Below, in pieces: positions 8,115 to 16,015 of a DNA stretch of 64,000 nt (positions are counted from its first letter, which is position 1; each line of letters opens with the position of its first letter). Below the pieces are notes generated by a model, which worked only from the letters and a program-made list of their open reading frames with translations, searched no databases and had not been told where the DNA came from. The DNA lies in contig NZ_JAFGYY010000026.1 of assembly GCF_017491605.1 (NCBI RefSeq), forward strand, positions 1 to 64,000, read 5' to 3'. Origin of the DNA: Pseudomonas sp. 30_B (GTDB lineage Bacteria > Pseudomonadota > Gammaproteobacteria > Pseudomonadales > Pseudomonadaceae). The position numbers and the translations under genes are program-made.

Positions 8115-9149
8115 ATGAGCCTGACTCTGGAAACCCACCGTGCCGCCGCCCGCGAGATGTTTCTCGCAGGCTGCGGCCATGCCGGCCAGCGCCTGCACGC
8201 GCTGCCGGCGGACGCCTCGGCGCGGCGCTACTTCCGCCTGGAAGGGCAGGGCCTGCTGCTGATGGATTCGCCGCCCGGCGCCGAGCCGCTGGCGCCCTAC
8301 CTGCGGGTGGCGCACCTGCTGCGCGGCTGCGGGCTGTCGGCGCCGAAGGTGCTGGCCTCGGATATCGAACTGGGCCTGGCGCTGGTGGAGGACTTCGGTC
8401 ATGCCACCTACACCCGGTTGCTCGCCACCGGCCATGACGAGGAGGCGCTGTATCGCCTCGCCGTGGATGCGCTGGTGCGCCTGCATCGGGCCGGCCCCCA
8501 GGCCGCCGATGGCGTGCCGGCCTATGACGGCCGGAAGCTGGACGAGGAGGCGGCACTGTTCATCGACTGGTACGCGCCGTTGCTGGTTGGCGAGCAGGCT
8601 GCAGCGCGACTGCGCGGGGCCTACCTCGATGCCTTCGCCACGGCGTGCCGCGAAGTCGCCCTGTGCCGCGAGGTGCTGGTGCTGCGCGACTACCACGTCG
8701 ACAACCTGATGCTGCTGGAGGGCAGGGAAGGTGTCGCCGCCTGCGGCCTGCTGGATTTCCAGGATGCCCTGTGTGGCTCACCCGCCTATGACCTGATGTC
8801 CCTGCTCGAAGACGCCCGCCGCGATGTGCCCGAGGCGCTGCGGGCGTCGCTGCTGACGCACTACCTGGACCAGCGCCCGGAAGTCGATGGCCGCCGCTTC
8901 ATGGCCGACTACCAGGCGCTGGCCGCGCAACGTCACGCCAAGGTGCTGGGCATCTTCGTCCGCCTGGCACGGCGAGACGGCAAGCTCGGCTACCTCGATC
9001 ACCTGCCACGTGTGCTGCGCCTGTTCCGCGAGGCGCTGGACAGGCCGGCGCTGCATCCATTGCGTGACTTCCTCGATTGCAACCTGGTGCCCTGGCGCGA
9101 CGAGCTTCCCGCCGCCGCCCTGGATGCCTTGCGCGAACCAATCCTCTGA
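8115..9149 (+). CDS. AmgK-like sugar kinase (aminoglycoside phosphotransferase fold)
   Basis: This 344-aa protein has the length and layout of AmgK, the anomeric MurNAc/GlcNAc kinase of Pseudomonas. The N-lobe carries DASARRYFRL. The catalytic loop is RDYHVDNLML (catalytic Asp about 192), and the metal-binding LLDFQDALCGSPAYDLMSLL has Asp about 214. AmgK phosphorylates C1 of an amino sugar, and MurU then converts the product to a UDP-sugar. A nucleotidyltransferase gene lies two genes downstream, which supports the same chemistry here. The true amgK lies elsewhere in Pseudomonas genomes, beside murU, so this is probably a diverged paralogue. Its sugar substrate is not known. Confidence 0.8.
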   Translation: MSLTLETHRAAAREMFLAGCGHAGQRLHALPADASARRYFRLEGQGLLLMDSPPGAEPLAPYLRVAHLLRGCGLSAPKVLASDIELGLALVEDFGHATYTRLLATGHDEEALYRLAVDALVRLHRAGPQAADGVPAYDGRKLDEEAALFIDWYAPLLVGEQAAARLRGAYLDAFATACREVALCREVLVLRDYHVDNLMLLEGREGVAACGLLDFQDALCGSPAYDLMSLLEDARRDVPEALRASLLTHYLDQRPEVDGRRFMADYQALAAQRHAKVLGIFVRLARRDGKLGYLDHLPRVLRLFREALDRPALHPLRDFLDCNLVPWRDELPAAALDALREPIL

Positions 9150-9165
9150 CATTCAAGGAAATGCC

Positions 9166-10668
9166 ATGACCACTTTCACCTGCGATACCCCCATGCTGTT
9201 CATCAACCCTGACTACCGGGCCCCGGTGACCCGCCGCGTGCGCCACAACATCGACCCGGCCACCTTGCAGCAGGTCGGCAGCATCGCGCTGTGCGAGCAG
9301 GACGACGTGGAAGCCGCCATCGACGCCGCCAACACGGCGCACAAGGACTGGCGCCAGGTGGACGCCAAGACCCGCTCCACGCTGCTGCATCGCCTGGCCG
9401 ACTCGATGGAACGGGACGAGGCCCTCAAGCGCGAAGTGGCGCGGCTGCTGACCCTGGAAATGGGCAAGCCGTTCCCCGAGGCCATGGGTGAGCTGGCCAA
9501 CTGCCCGCCGATCTTCCGCTACTTCGCGGAAATGGCCCGGGACGATGCCGGCAAGATCGCCGGCACCACCCAGCTTGGCTCCTTCCAGCACATGCGCTAC
9601 GACCCCTATGGCGTCAGCGTCCACATCCTGCCGTTCAACTTCCCGATCCTGCTGATCTGCTGGACGGTGGCCGCGTCGCTGGCCGCCGGCAACGCCTGCA
9701 TCGTCAAGCCGGCCGAAGGCACCACCCTGTGCACGCTGAAGTTCATGGAGCACTTCCGTGTGCTGCCGGCAGGCCTGGTTTCCTGCGTGCCGGGCGACGC
9801 CCTGACCGCCCAGCTGCTGGTGCAGTCCGAGCGCACCCACGCCGTCGCCTTCACCGGCAGCGTGGCCGCCGGCCAGGCGGTTGCCCGCACCTGCGCTGAG
9901 CGGATGAAGCCGGCAGTCATCGAGGCCGGTGGCAGCGACCCGATGATCATCAGCAAGCACGCACCGCTGGACATCGCCGCCGCCGGCTCGGTGACCGCCG
10001 CCTTCCACCTGACCGGGCAGATCTGCACCTCGGCCGAACGCTTCTATGTGGTCGAGGACATTCACGATGAGTTCGTCGCCCGTTTCGCCGAGCGCACCCG
10101 CAAGCTGCGCATCGGTCACGGTCTGGAACGCAGCGAGATCGGCCCGCTGGTCAGCGAGGCTGCGCGCGACAAGGTGATCCGCCTGGTGAACGATGCGGTG
10201 GCCAAGGGGGCGACCGTCGTCTGTGGCGGGCGTATCCCGCCGGCGAACCCGGTCGGCTGGTTCTACGAGCCGACCATCCTCACCGGCGTCACCGCCGACA
10301 TGGACATCTGCCACGAGGAGATCTTTGGACCGGTGGCGGCCATCCGCAAGGTCAAGGACTTCGAGGAGGCGCTGCAGCTGGCCAATGACTCGCCGTTCGG
10401 CCTCGGCGCCTGCCTGTTCTCCACCGATCTGGCGGAGGTCATGGAAGCCTCCGAGCGGCTGGAAGCAGGCATGGTCTGGGTCAACAACCCGCTGATCGAC
10501 AACGACGCGCTGCCGTTCGGTGGCTCGAAGATGTCCGGCGTCGGCCGCGAGCTGGGCCGCCAGGGCCTGGACGCCTTCCGTCGCTCGAAGATGGTGATCA
10601 TCGATCACCAGCCGCAGCTCCACTCCTGGTGGTACCCCTACGCCGACGACGTGTTCTACCAGGGCTGA
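9166..10668 (+). CDS. NAD(P)-dependent aldehyde dehydrogenase
   Basis: This 500-aa protein of the ALDH superfamily contains PFNFP (Asn about 158), cofactor-site KPAEGT (Lys about 181), FTGS, general-base Glu about 253 (VIEAGGSDP), nucleophile Cys about 287 (GQICTSAER) and EEIFGPV. It oxidises an aldehyde to an acid and most resembles succinate-semialdehyde/aminoaldehyde-type enzymes. The start is the ATG at 9166, preceded by AAGGAA; longer in-frame extensions run into the kinase gene. In a cluster with a polyamine-type importer, an aminoaldehyde substrate is plausible but unproven. Confidence 0.88.
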   Translation: MTTFTCDTPMLFINPDYRAPVTRRVRHNIDPATLQQVGSIALCEQDDVEAAIDAANTAHKDWRQVDAKTRSTLLHRLADSMERDEALKREVARLLTLEMGKPFPEAMGELANCPPIFRYFAEMARDDAGKIAGTTQLGSFQHMRYDPYGVSVHILPFNFPILLICWTVAASLAAGNACIVKPAEGTTLCTLKFMEHFRVLPAGLVSCVPGDALTAQLLVQSERTHAVAFTGSVAAGQAVARTCAERMKPAVIEAGGSDPMIISKHAPLDIAAAGSVTAAFHLTGQICTSAERFYVVEDIHDEFVARFAERTRKLRIGHGLERSEIGPLVSEAARDKVIRLVNDAVAKGATVVCGGRIPPANPVGWFYEPTILTGVTADMDICHEEIFGPVAAIRKVKDFEEALQLANDSPFGLGACLFSTDLAEVMEASERLEAGMVWVNNPLIDNDALPFGGSKMSGVGRELGRQGLDAFRRSKMVIIDHQPQLHSWWYPYADDVFYQG

Positions 10669-10768
10669 GAACCGGTTCAAGGTTCCATCAGGGCGCGTGC
10701 AGGCCGTCGCATCCCCGAGAGGTGCTGCGATTGGCCTGTGATAAATCAGCGCCCGTTTTTTTCGAGCC

Positions 10769-10795
10769 GCCGCGGCGCACCCATGGCGCCGCGGC
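10769..10795 (+). other. GC-rich hairpin before nucleotidyltransferase gene
   Basis: GCCGCGGCGC (10769-10778) pairs perfectly with 10786-10795 around a 7-nt loop, 41 nt before the ATG at 10836. A T tract lies just upstream rather than downstream, so it is unlikely to be a terminator. It may reduce expression of the last gene. Confidence 0.5.
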
Positions 10796-10835
10796 ACGAC
10801 CTGGCTCGATTCCGGACAGGCGCCGAGGAGGGCCT

Positions 10836-11792
10836 ATGAATAACTATTCGACTCTGGCGGTGATTCTTGCCGCCGGACAGGGCACGCGCATGCGCTCGTC
10901 GCTGCCCAAGGTGATGCATTGCGTCGGCCACCGGCCGCTGCTCGGCCATGTGCTGGCCACCTGCGAAGCCGCGCGGGTGGACCAGGTGGCGGTGGTGCAG
11001 GGGCCGGACACGCCGGCGGTGGCTGACTACCTGATGCGCCAGGCGCCAGGGGCGCGCCGTTTCGTCCAGCGCGAACGCCTGGGCACCGCCCATGCGCTGC
11101 TGGCGGCGCGCGCGGCGCTGGAGGAGCACAACGAAGGCTGCGTGCTGGTGCTGTTCGGCGACTCGCCGCTGGTGAGCGTCGAAACCCTTGCCAGGCTGCG
11201 CGCCGCCTTGATCGACGGGGCGGCGGTGGCAGTGGCGGGCTTCACCACCGAGCGGCCAGGCGGCTACGGCCGGTTGCTGGTGGAAGATGGCCATCTGCGC
11301 GCCATTCGCGAAGCCAAGGATTGCACGGCGGAGGAATTGCAGGTGCGCTTGTGCAACGGCGGGGTAATGGGGCTGCGTGCCGATCACTGCCTTTGGCTGC
11401 TGGAACGCATCGGCAATGCCAACGCCCAGGGCGAGTACTACCTGACCGACGCGGTGGAAGTGGCGAACCGTGCCGGGCTCAAGGTGACGGCGGTGGAGGT
11501 GGAGGAGGAAGACATCCTCGGCGTCAACGACCGCGAGCAACTGCACGCTGCCGAGCAGGTGTTCCAGCGTCGCCGCCGCCAGCAGGCGATGCGTGCCGGG
11601 GTGACCCTGGCGGATGCGCAGTCGGTGTACTTCAGTGCCGACACCGAGCTGGCTGCCGATGTGCTGGTGGAGCCCTGCGTGGTGTTCGGCCCCGGTGTGC
11701 GGGTGGCTGCCGGCGTCAGGGTGCCAGCGTTCAGCCGGCTGGAGGCGGTCAGTCTGGAGCGCGATGCGGAGATATCGGCACTCGCCTCCTGA
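10836..11792 (+). CDS. GlmU-like nucleotidyltransferase lacking the acetyltransferase domain
   Basis: This 318-aa protein has a GlmU-type pyrophosphorylase domain: LAAGQGTRMRSSLPKV (about 11-26), GTAHALLAA, VLFGDSPLV, NGGVMG, GEYYLTDAVE and GVNDREQL. GlmU is about 455 aa. Here the protein stops after the first few left-handed beta-helix coils, so the acetyltransferase catalytic part is absent. It should make an NDP-sugar, probably UDP-linked, from a sugar-1-phosphate. The kinase two genes upstream could supply that phosphate and the glycosyltransferases could use the product. GAGGAGGG precedes the ATG. A 167-nt gap with a hairpin separates it from the dehydrogenase gene. A degenerate duplicate of glmU is the alternative, but all pyrophosphorylase motifs are intact. 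Confidence 0.85.
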   Translation: MNNYSTLAVILAAGQGTRMRSSLPKVMHCVGHRPLLGHVLATCEAARVDQVAVVQGPDTPAVADYLMRQAPGARRFVQRERLGTAHALLAARAALEEHNEGCVLVLFGDSPLVSVETLARLRAALIDGAAVAVAGFTTERPGGYGRLLVEDGHLRAIREAKDCTAEELQVRLCNGGVMGLRADHCLWLLERIGNANAQGEYYLTDAVEVANRAGLKVTAVEVEEEDILGVNDREQLHAAEQVFQRRRRQQAMRAGVTLADAQSVYFSADTELAADVLVEPCVVFGPGVRVAAGVRVPAFSRLEAVSLERDAEISALAS

Positions 11793-11835
11793 CTCCGCCA
11801 TCGCGCCGGTGTGGCACCGTATTGCGGATAAGATC

Positions 11836-11965
11836 CGCTCCTACAAAAGCCAATCCACAAGACGCGCTTTTGTAGGAGCGAGCTTGCTCGCGAACTGATC
11901 CCGGCGCCAATCCTCCCCGTAGGAGCGCCCCGTGGGCGCGAATCGCGGGCATGGCCCGCTCCTAC
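11836..11965. repeat. REP/BIME repeat cluster
   Basis: The cluster holds a 15-bp perfect inverted repeat (11836-11850 with 11866-11880), a full GTAGGAGCGAGCTTGCTCGC unit (11872-11894) and a second pair (GTAGGAGCG at 11919, CGCTCCTAC at 11957). It fills most of the 247-nt gap between the nucleotidyltransferase gene and the PL7 gene and probably ends both convergent transcripts. Confidence 0.85.
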
Positions 11966-12039
11966 AAGAACGGGTCACGCACACCTAGGAATGGACTCCG
12001 TTCGCGCTGGCGGCCGCAGATCGCCAACCTGACCTGCTC

Positions 12040-12714
12040 TCAGATATGCCAGATCTGCAGATCCTTGATTACGCACACCGAGGCATCGGTGGCCAGCGTG
12101 GTGTCGCTGAAGTCCACCTGGTTGTACACCCCGCCATGGAAGTCGAAGGTCTGCGCCGCCCAGCTGGCGTCGAGCGGCATCGTGGGCACGCTGGAGGTGC
12201 GACCGTTGCAGCTGGCCTGCACGCTGAGCATGAGGCTGGACGTGGCCAGTATCAGGATGTCGAAGTCCGCGCCAAGCGGCACGTTGTCCAGCACCGTACT
12301 GTTCACCGGAGTGGTCTGGTTGAAGTTCTGGCGAAAGCCCATGGTCAGCTTGCCTTTCTGCCAGAACACTTTGAGCAGCGGGCTGTCATCGTTCTTCACG
12401 TGCATCTGCGCCACCACTACCTTCTGCGCCGAGTTCACCTGGGTCACCTTCATCAGTTGGTGATTCACGTGCTCGGTGGCGCCGGTCAGGCTCCAGTAGA
12501 TGGGCTCCTTCCATTCGCAGCGGGTCCGATGGACGCTCTTGCTCGCCGCTCCCCTGGTCGGCGCGGTGAGCTGCAGGCTGCCGTCCGGCAGTCGGGTGAC
12601 CAGATCTGGATACTCCGCCAGAGCCACTGGACCGGGAACCTCAATAGCCAGCGTGTCGGTGGGCGTCTTTCCCACTGGCAGCGCGATATTGAGGTTGTCG
12701 ATGTTCACGTTCAT
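12040..12714 (-). CDS. Polysaccharide lyase family 7 (alginate lyase-like) protein
   Basis: This 224-aa protein is a single PL7 jelly-roll domain. It carries the three family motifs in order: HRTRCEW (about 62-68, equivalent to RTE.R), VAQMHV (about 100-105, equivalent to QIH) and FHGGVYNQV (about 191-199, equivalent to YFKAGVYNQ). PL7 enzymes cleave alginate or related uronates by beta-elimination. No signal peptide is visible, so it may act in the cytoplasm or leave by another route. AAGGAG is well placed before the ATG. The motifs are diverged, so activity on alginate is uncertain. Its neighbours give no clear functional link. Confidence 0.78.
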   Translation of the reverse strand: MNVNIDNLNIALPVGKTPTDTLAIEVPGPVALAEYPDLVTRLPDGSLQLTAPTRGAASKSVHRTRCEWKEPIYWSLTGATEHVNHQLMKVTQVNSAQKVVVAQMHVKNDDSPLLKVFWQKGKLTMGFRQNFNQTTPVNSTVLDNVPLGADFDILILATSSLMLSVQASCNGRTSSVPTMPLDASWAAQTFDFHGGVYNQVDFSDTTLATDASVCVIKDLQIWHI

Positions 12715-12895
12715 GCCGGCACTCCTTCACGGGTCTATGGGTGCTGGCTTTGACCGGCGCAGAGGAGCCTGTTTCGATTTTTCGGCCGAGCGGTCGCAGT
12801 GGGCGCGGTGCTCGGTGAAATCGGCGCGAGCAGCATCCACCACAACCGGAGCGTATCGGCAGGCAAAAAAGGTGGAGAAATCTGCAGGGCTGGCC

Positions 12896-13075
12896 TCAGC
12901 GGCCGGGCAGCATCGGGGTGAGGTGCAGGATGTTCAGCAGGTGCGGGACGCGCAGCGGGTAACAGGCCTGCAGGCGCACGCGAGCTTCGGAGAGGGTCAT
13001 GTGGCGGGAGAACGAGCGAAGCACGGTCTTGCCCAGGCAGTGACCGTCCTGAAAGTGGACTAGGAATTCATTCAT
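12896..13075 (-). CDS. Small hypothetical protein (59 aa)
   Basis: An ATG at 13075 opens a 59-aa frame (MNEFLVHFQDGHCLG... LTPMLPGR) with plausible composition: alternating hydrophobic residues, then an amphipathic helix around LSEARVRLQACYPLRVPHLL. A longer in-frame ATG at 13165 adds an implausible Cys-rich stretch. No strong Shine-Dalgarno is seen. Not recognised; a real small gene is likely but not certain. Confidence 0.45.
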   Translation of the reverse strand: MNEFLVHFQDGHCLGKTVLRSFSRHMTLSEARVRLQACYPLRVPHLLNILHLTPMLPGR

Positions 13076-13229
13076 GGCAAAGCGACAGCGGAGAAACACG
13101 CACAAAATGGCGCACAGGCCGCAAATGATAGCGACTCTCGCTGTCTCGGCGTTGCCATAAATCATCCTTTACCGGGCTGCTCCGACGGAACTACCTGACC
13201 GATCCGACGACCGGCGAGTCGAAAGGGAG

Positions 13230-13643
13230 TCAGCGTTCTGTGGCGTAGTCCAGGCGCATACCGAAGGCATGCATGAAGAACGCCGACAACTGCAGCTCCA
13301 GCATCTGTGCATTGAGCGATGCCAGGTGCGAAGGCTGGCGCCGGGTGCGCCGGCTTACGGCGGTGAATTCCTCATGGACGATGCCCTGCGTCACCGGGTC
13401 GGCAATGAGGCGATAACAACTGTCCGGCAGGTCCTCGCGCTGCCTGGCGAGCAGGCTGAGTTCGGGGTGGCCGTCGGCGTTGGTGACGAGTTCCACGCTA
13501 CAGCGCAGGCCTCGGTCGCGGGCGAAGCGCGAGGCTTCTTCGAAAGCGGGCAGGGCCTTCTGCAGGACCTGGATTTCGAAGGCGAGGAAGAACTGATCGT
13601 CGTAATCGACTTCCGGGGTGTTCCGGGCTGCCTGGTTATGCAT
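13230..13643 (-). CDS. Hypothetical protein (137 aa)
   Basis: This soluble 137-aa protein has no signal peptide or transmembrane segment. It is acidic and hydrophilic, with a predicted helix FEIQVLQKALPAFEEASRFA (about 22-41) and a helical C-terminus (LNAQMLELQLSAFFMHAF). A strong Shine-Dalgarno (AGGAGAGG, 7 nt before the ATG) supports translation. I do not recognise the family, and neighbouring genes give no hint. Confidence 0.65.
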   Translation of the reverse strand: MHNQAARNTPEVDYDDQFFLAFEIQVLQKALPAFEEASRFARDRGLRCSVELVTNADGHPELSLLARQREDLPDSCYRLIADPVTQGIVHEEFTAVSRRTRRQPSHLASLNAQMLELQLSAFFMHAFGMRLDYATER

Positions 13644-13978
13644 CGCCGGCCTCTCCTGTGTCGATGAATCAATGAAACCCGCTGCGACCGTCGGGATCGC
13701 GTGAGCTTCGTCATCGTGGCATCGCAGCTACTACAACGCACACATCAGTCAACCGGCAATGCCATTTGCCTTAACGAAAGGCCATCTCACTGAAGCGCCA
13801 CCGGACTGTCAACGAGCAATCCCGCATAAGGGGGGGAGCGGAAATAGCCAAGCGCTCTGCCGTAAGGCATGGCGCAAGCAGGGAGCAGGAACGGCGGTCG
13901 GCAGAGGGAGTGTAAAGTTGGCGTTACACGTTCCACACGCCCGTCCGGACTTCGGACGGGCGGTGAGCGTTGCTGTGG
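13644..13978. other. Intergenic stretch without a recognised gene
   Basis: 335 nt hold the upstream region of the 13230-13643 gene and the terminator-like hairpin of the acyl-CoA dehydrogenase (13938-13962). No ORF with a Shine-Dalgarno or plausible composition was seen. Confidence 0.5.
13938..13962. terminator. Hairpin downstream of acyl-CoA dehydrogenase
   Basis: CGCCCGTCCG (13938-13947) pairs perfectly with CGGACGGGCG (13953-13962) around a 5-nt loop, 17 nt past the stop of the minus-strand dehydrogenase gene. There is no T run on that strand, so it may be a 3' stabilising hairpin rather than an intrinsic terminator. Confidence 0.5.
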
Positions 13979-15772
13979 TCAGAACGCGAAGTCATCCATG
14001 CTCAGGGCGGCGTCGCCGCCGTCGATGATGCTCTGCGCCAGCCCTGGCGCGCGGGTAAGGATGTGTCCGGCGTAGAACTGCGCGGTACGCAGCTTGGCCC
14101 GGTAGAACGCGGCATCCCCACTGCCGGAGGTCAGGTGCTGTTGGGCGATCCGTGCGGCGCGCGCCATCTGCCAGCCGCCGGCAACGATGCCGAACAGCTC
14201 CAGCAGCGGCACGGAGCCCAGGGCCACCTGCCGTACCTGGTGATCGTAGTGATGGACGACGAAGGTCACGGCGTCGTCCAGGGCATTGATCGCCAGGAAC
14301 AGGTGATGCCGGATGCCGGCCAGTTGCGCATCCTCATCCGGGAGCGCGCGTTGGGTGTCACGCATCTCCGCGATCAGTGCGGCTGCCGTTTCGCCGCGGT
14401 CGCGGGCGATCTTGCGGCCGATCAGGTCACTGGCCTGGATGCCGGTGGTGCCCTCATAAATGGGGGTGATCCGGGCGTCGCGCAGGTGCTGGGCGGCGCC
14501 GGTCTCCTCGATGAACCCCATGCCGCCGTGGACCTGTACACCCAGGGAGGCAATGTCCACGGCGTTTTCCGTGCACCAGCCCTTGATCACCGGAATCATC
14601 AGATCAACGAAGGCTTGTCGCTTCTGGCGCACGGCACTGACGGGATGGCCATGAGCCTGGTCCATGGCCAGCGCCACTTCACAGGCCAGGGCGCGCATGG
14701 CCTCGATGCGCGAACGCATCGACATCAGCATGCGGCGCACGTCCGGATGGCGCAGGATGGCCACTTTTTCGCGGCTGGAGCTACCGGTTTCGCCGCCCTG
14801 GATGCGCTGCCGGGCGTAGGTTACGGCGCGCTGGTAGGCCCGCTCGGCCAGGCCGATGCCTTCGATACCCACCGAGAAGCGCGCGGCGTTCATCATGATG
14901 AACATGTACTCCAGGCCGCGATTCTCTTCACCGACCAGCCAGCCGGTGGCACCGCCATGGTCGCCAAAGGCCAGCACTGCGGTGGGGCTGCCATGGATGC
15001 CGAGCTTGTGCTCGATGGAAACGCAGCGTACGTCGTTGCGTTCGCCCAGGCTTCCATCATCGTTCAGCAGCACCTTGGGCACCACGAACAGCGAGATACC
15101 CTTCACGCCCTCAGGCGCGCCAGGCACACGGGCCAGCACCAGGTGGACGATATTGTCGGTGAGGTCGTGCTCGCCGTAGGTGATGAAGATTTTCTGCCCG
15201 AACAACCGGTAGGTGCCGTCGCCCCTGGGTTCGGCGCGGCTGCGTACCGCGGAGAGATCGGAACCGGCCTGGGGCTCGGTGAGGTTCATGGTGCCGGTCC
15301 ATTCGCCGCTCACCAGCTTCGGTAGCCAGGTGCGCTTGAGCTCGTCGGAGCCGCGCAGCTCGATGGCTTCGATGGCGCCGCGGGTGAGCATCGGGCAGAG
15401 GCCAAAGGCGACGTTGGCGGCGTTCCACATTTCTTCCACCAGTGCGGAAACCAGTCGCGGTGCGCCCTGGCCACCGAAGTCGGAAGGGCAGGAGAGGGCA
15501 TTCCAGCCGTTGGCGACGAACTGCTGGTAGGCATTGTGCCAACCGGGGGCGGTCGTCACCTGGCCATCCTGCCAGCGTGCACCCTGGCGGTCGCCTACGA
15601 CGTTCAGCGGCGACAGCACGCCCTGGGCGAAGCGGCTGGCCTCGGTGAGGATGGCATTCACCAGTTCCGCGCCCATGTCTTCATGGTTGGGCAGCTCGGC
15701 CACGGTTTCCAGCAGACGCAATTCGCGCAGGATGAACTGCATGTCGCGCAGCGGGGCGATGTACTCACTCAT
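13979..15772 (-). CDS. Acyl-CoA dehydrogenase, DmdC/long (about 600 aa) type
   Basis: This 597-aa FAD enzyme performs the first beta-oxidation step. It shows MNLTEPQAGSDLSAVRSRAE (FAD/substrate loop), VVPKVLLNDDGS, and IYEGTTGIQASDLIGRK with the catalytic Glu in the YEGT position. An extra C-terminal helical domain of about 130 aa is typical of the DmdC-like 590-600 aa subgroup. An in-frame ATG far upstream (15979) exists, but AGGAGTTCCAAC directly precedes the ATG at 15772. A CCCACTC-type palindrome lies about 80 nt upstream. It belongs with the DUF1329/DUF1302 catabolic block. Confidence 0.93.
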   Translation of the reverse strand: MSEYIAPLRDMQFILRELRLLETVAELPNHEDMGAELVNAILTEASRFAQGVLSPLNVVGDRQGARWQDGQVTTAPGWHNAYQQFVANGWNALSCPSDFGGQGAPRLVSALVEEMWNAANVAFGLCPMLTRGAIEAIELRGSDELKRTWLPKLVSGEWTGTMNLTEPQAGSDLSAVRSRAEPRGDGTYRLFGQKIFITYGEHDLTDNIVHLVLARVPGAPEGVKGISLFVVPKVLLNDDGSLGERNDVRCVSIEHKLGIHGSPTAVLAFGDHGGATGWLVGEENRGLEYMFIMMNAARFSVGIEGIGLAERAYQRAVTYARQRIQGGETGSSSREKVAILRHPDVRRMLMSMRSRIEAMRALACEVALAMDQAHGHPVSAVRQKRQAFVDLMIPVIKGWCTENAVDIASLGVQVHGGMGFIEETGAAQHLRDARITPIYEGTTGIQASDLIGRKIARDRGETAAALIAEMRDTQRALPDEDAQLAGIRHHLFLAINALDDAVTFVVHHYDHQVRQVALGSVPLLELFGIVAGGWQMARAARIAQQHLTSGSGDAAFYRAKLRTAQFYAGHILTRAPGLAQSIIDGGDAALSMDDFAF

Positions 15773-15850
15773 GTTGGAACTCCTGTGCAGCCAGCGGCGC
15801 GGCTTGGTTGTGTGAAGGCCTGCATTTAAGCGGACACGGACCGGGGCAGC

Positions 15851-15869
15851 GCCCCTCTCTTCGAGTGGG
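15851..15869. promoter_or_regulatory. CCCACTC-N5-GAGTGGG-type palindrome, site 1
   Basis: The right arm GAGTGGG (15863-15869) is perfect and the left arm GCCCCTC (15851-15857) matches 5 of 7. It lies 79 nt upstream of the acyl-CoA dehydrogenase start. It is one of five intergenic sites with the same geometry; see the findings. Confidence 0.45.
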
Positions 15870-16015
15870 GCGTTCGGGGCTTGTTGAAGAGTTGACCGTC
15901 CTTGAGCGCCGGAAGTTTTCACCCCGGGCTCGGAAGTGGACCGTGAGGGCATTGACCTTGGCGGGAATTGACGGGGCAAGCCATGGGCGCTCCGCGGCCG
16001 GAGCGCCCACTGGGG

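Noticed and set aside
8899..10797. A 632-codon minus-strand frame opposite the aldehyde dehydrogenase
   Set aside because: The plus strand has complete ALDH motifs. The antisense product is a low-information His/Gly/Arg-rich sequence.
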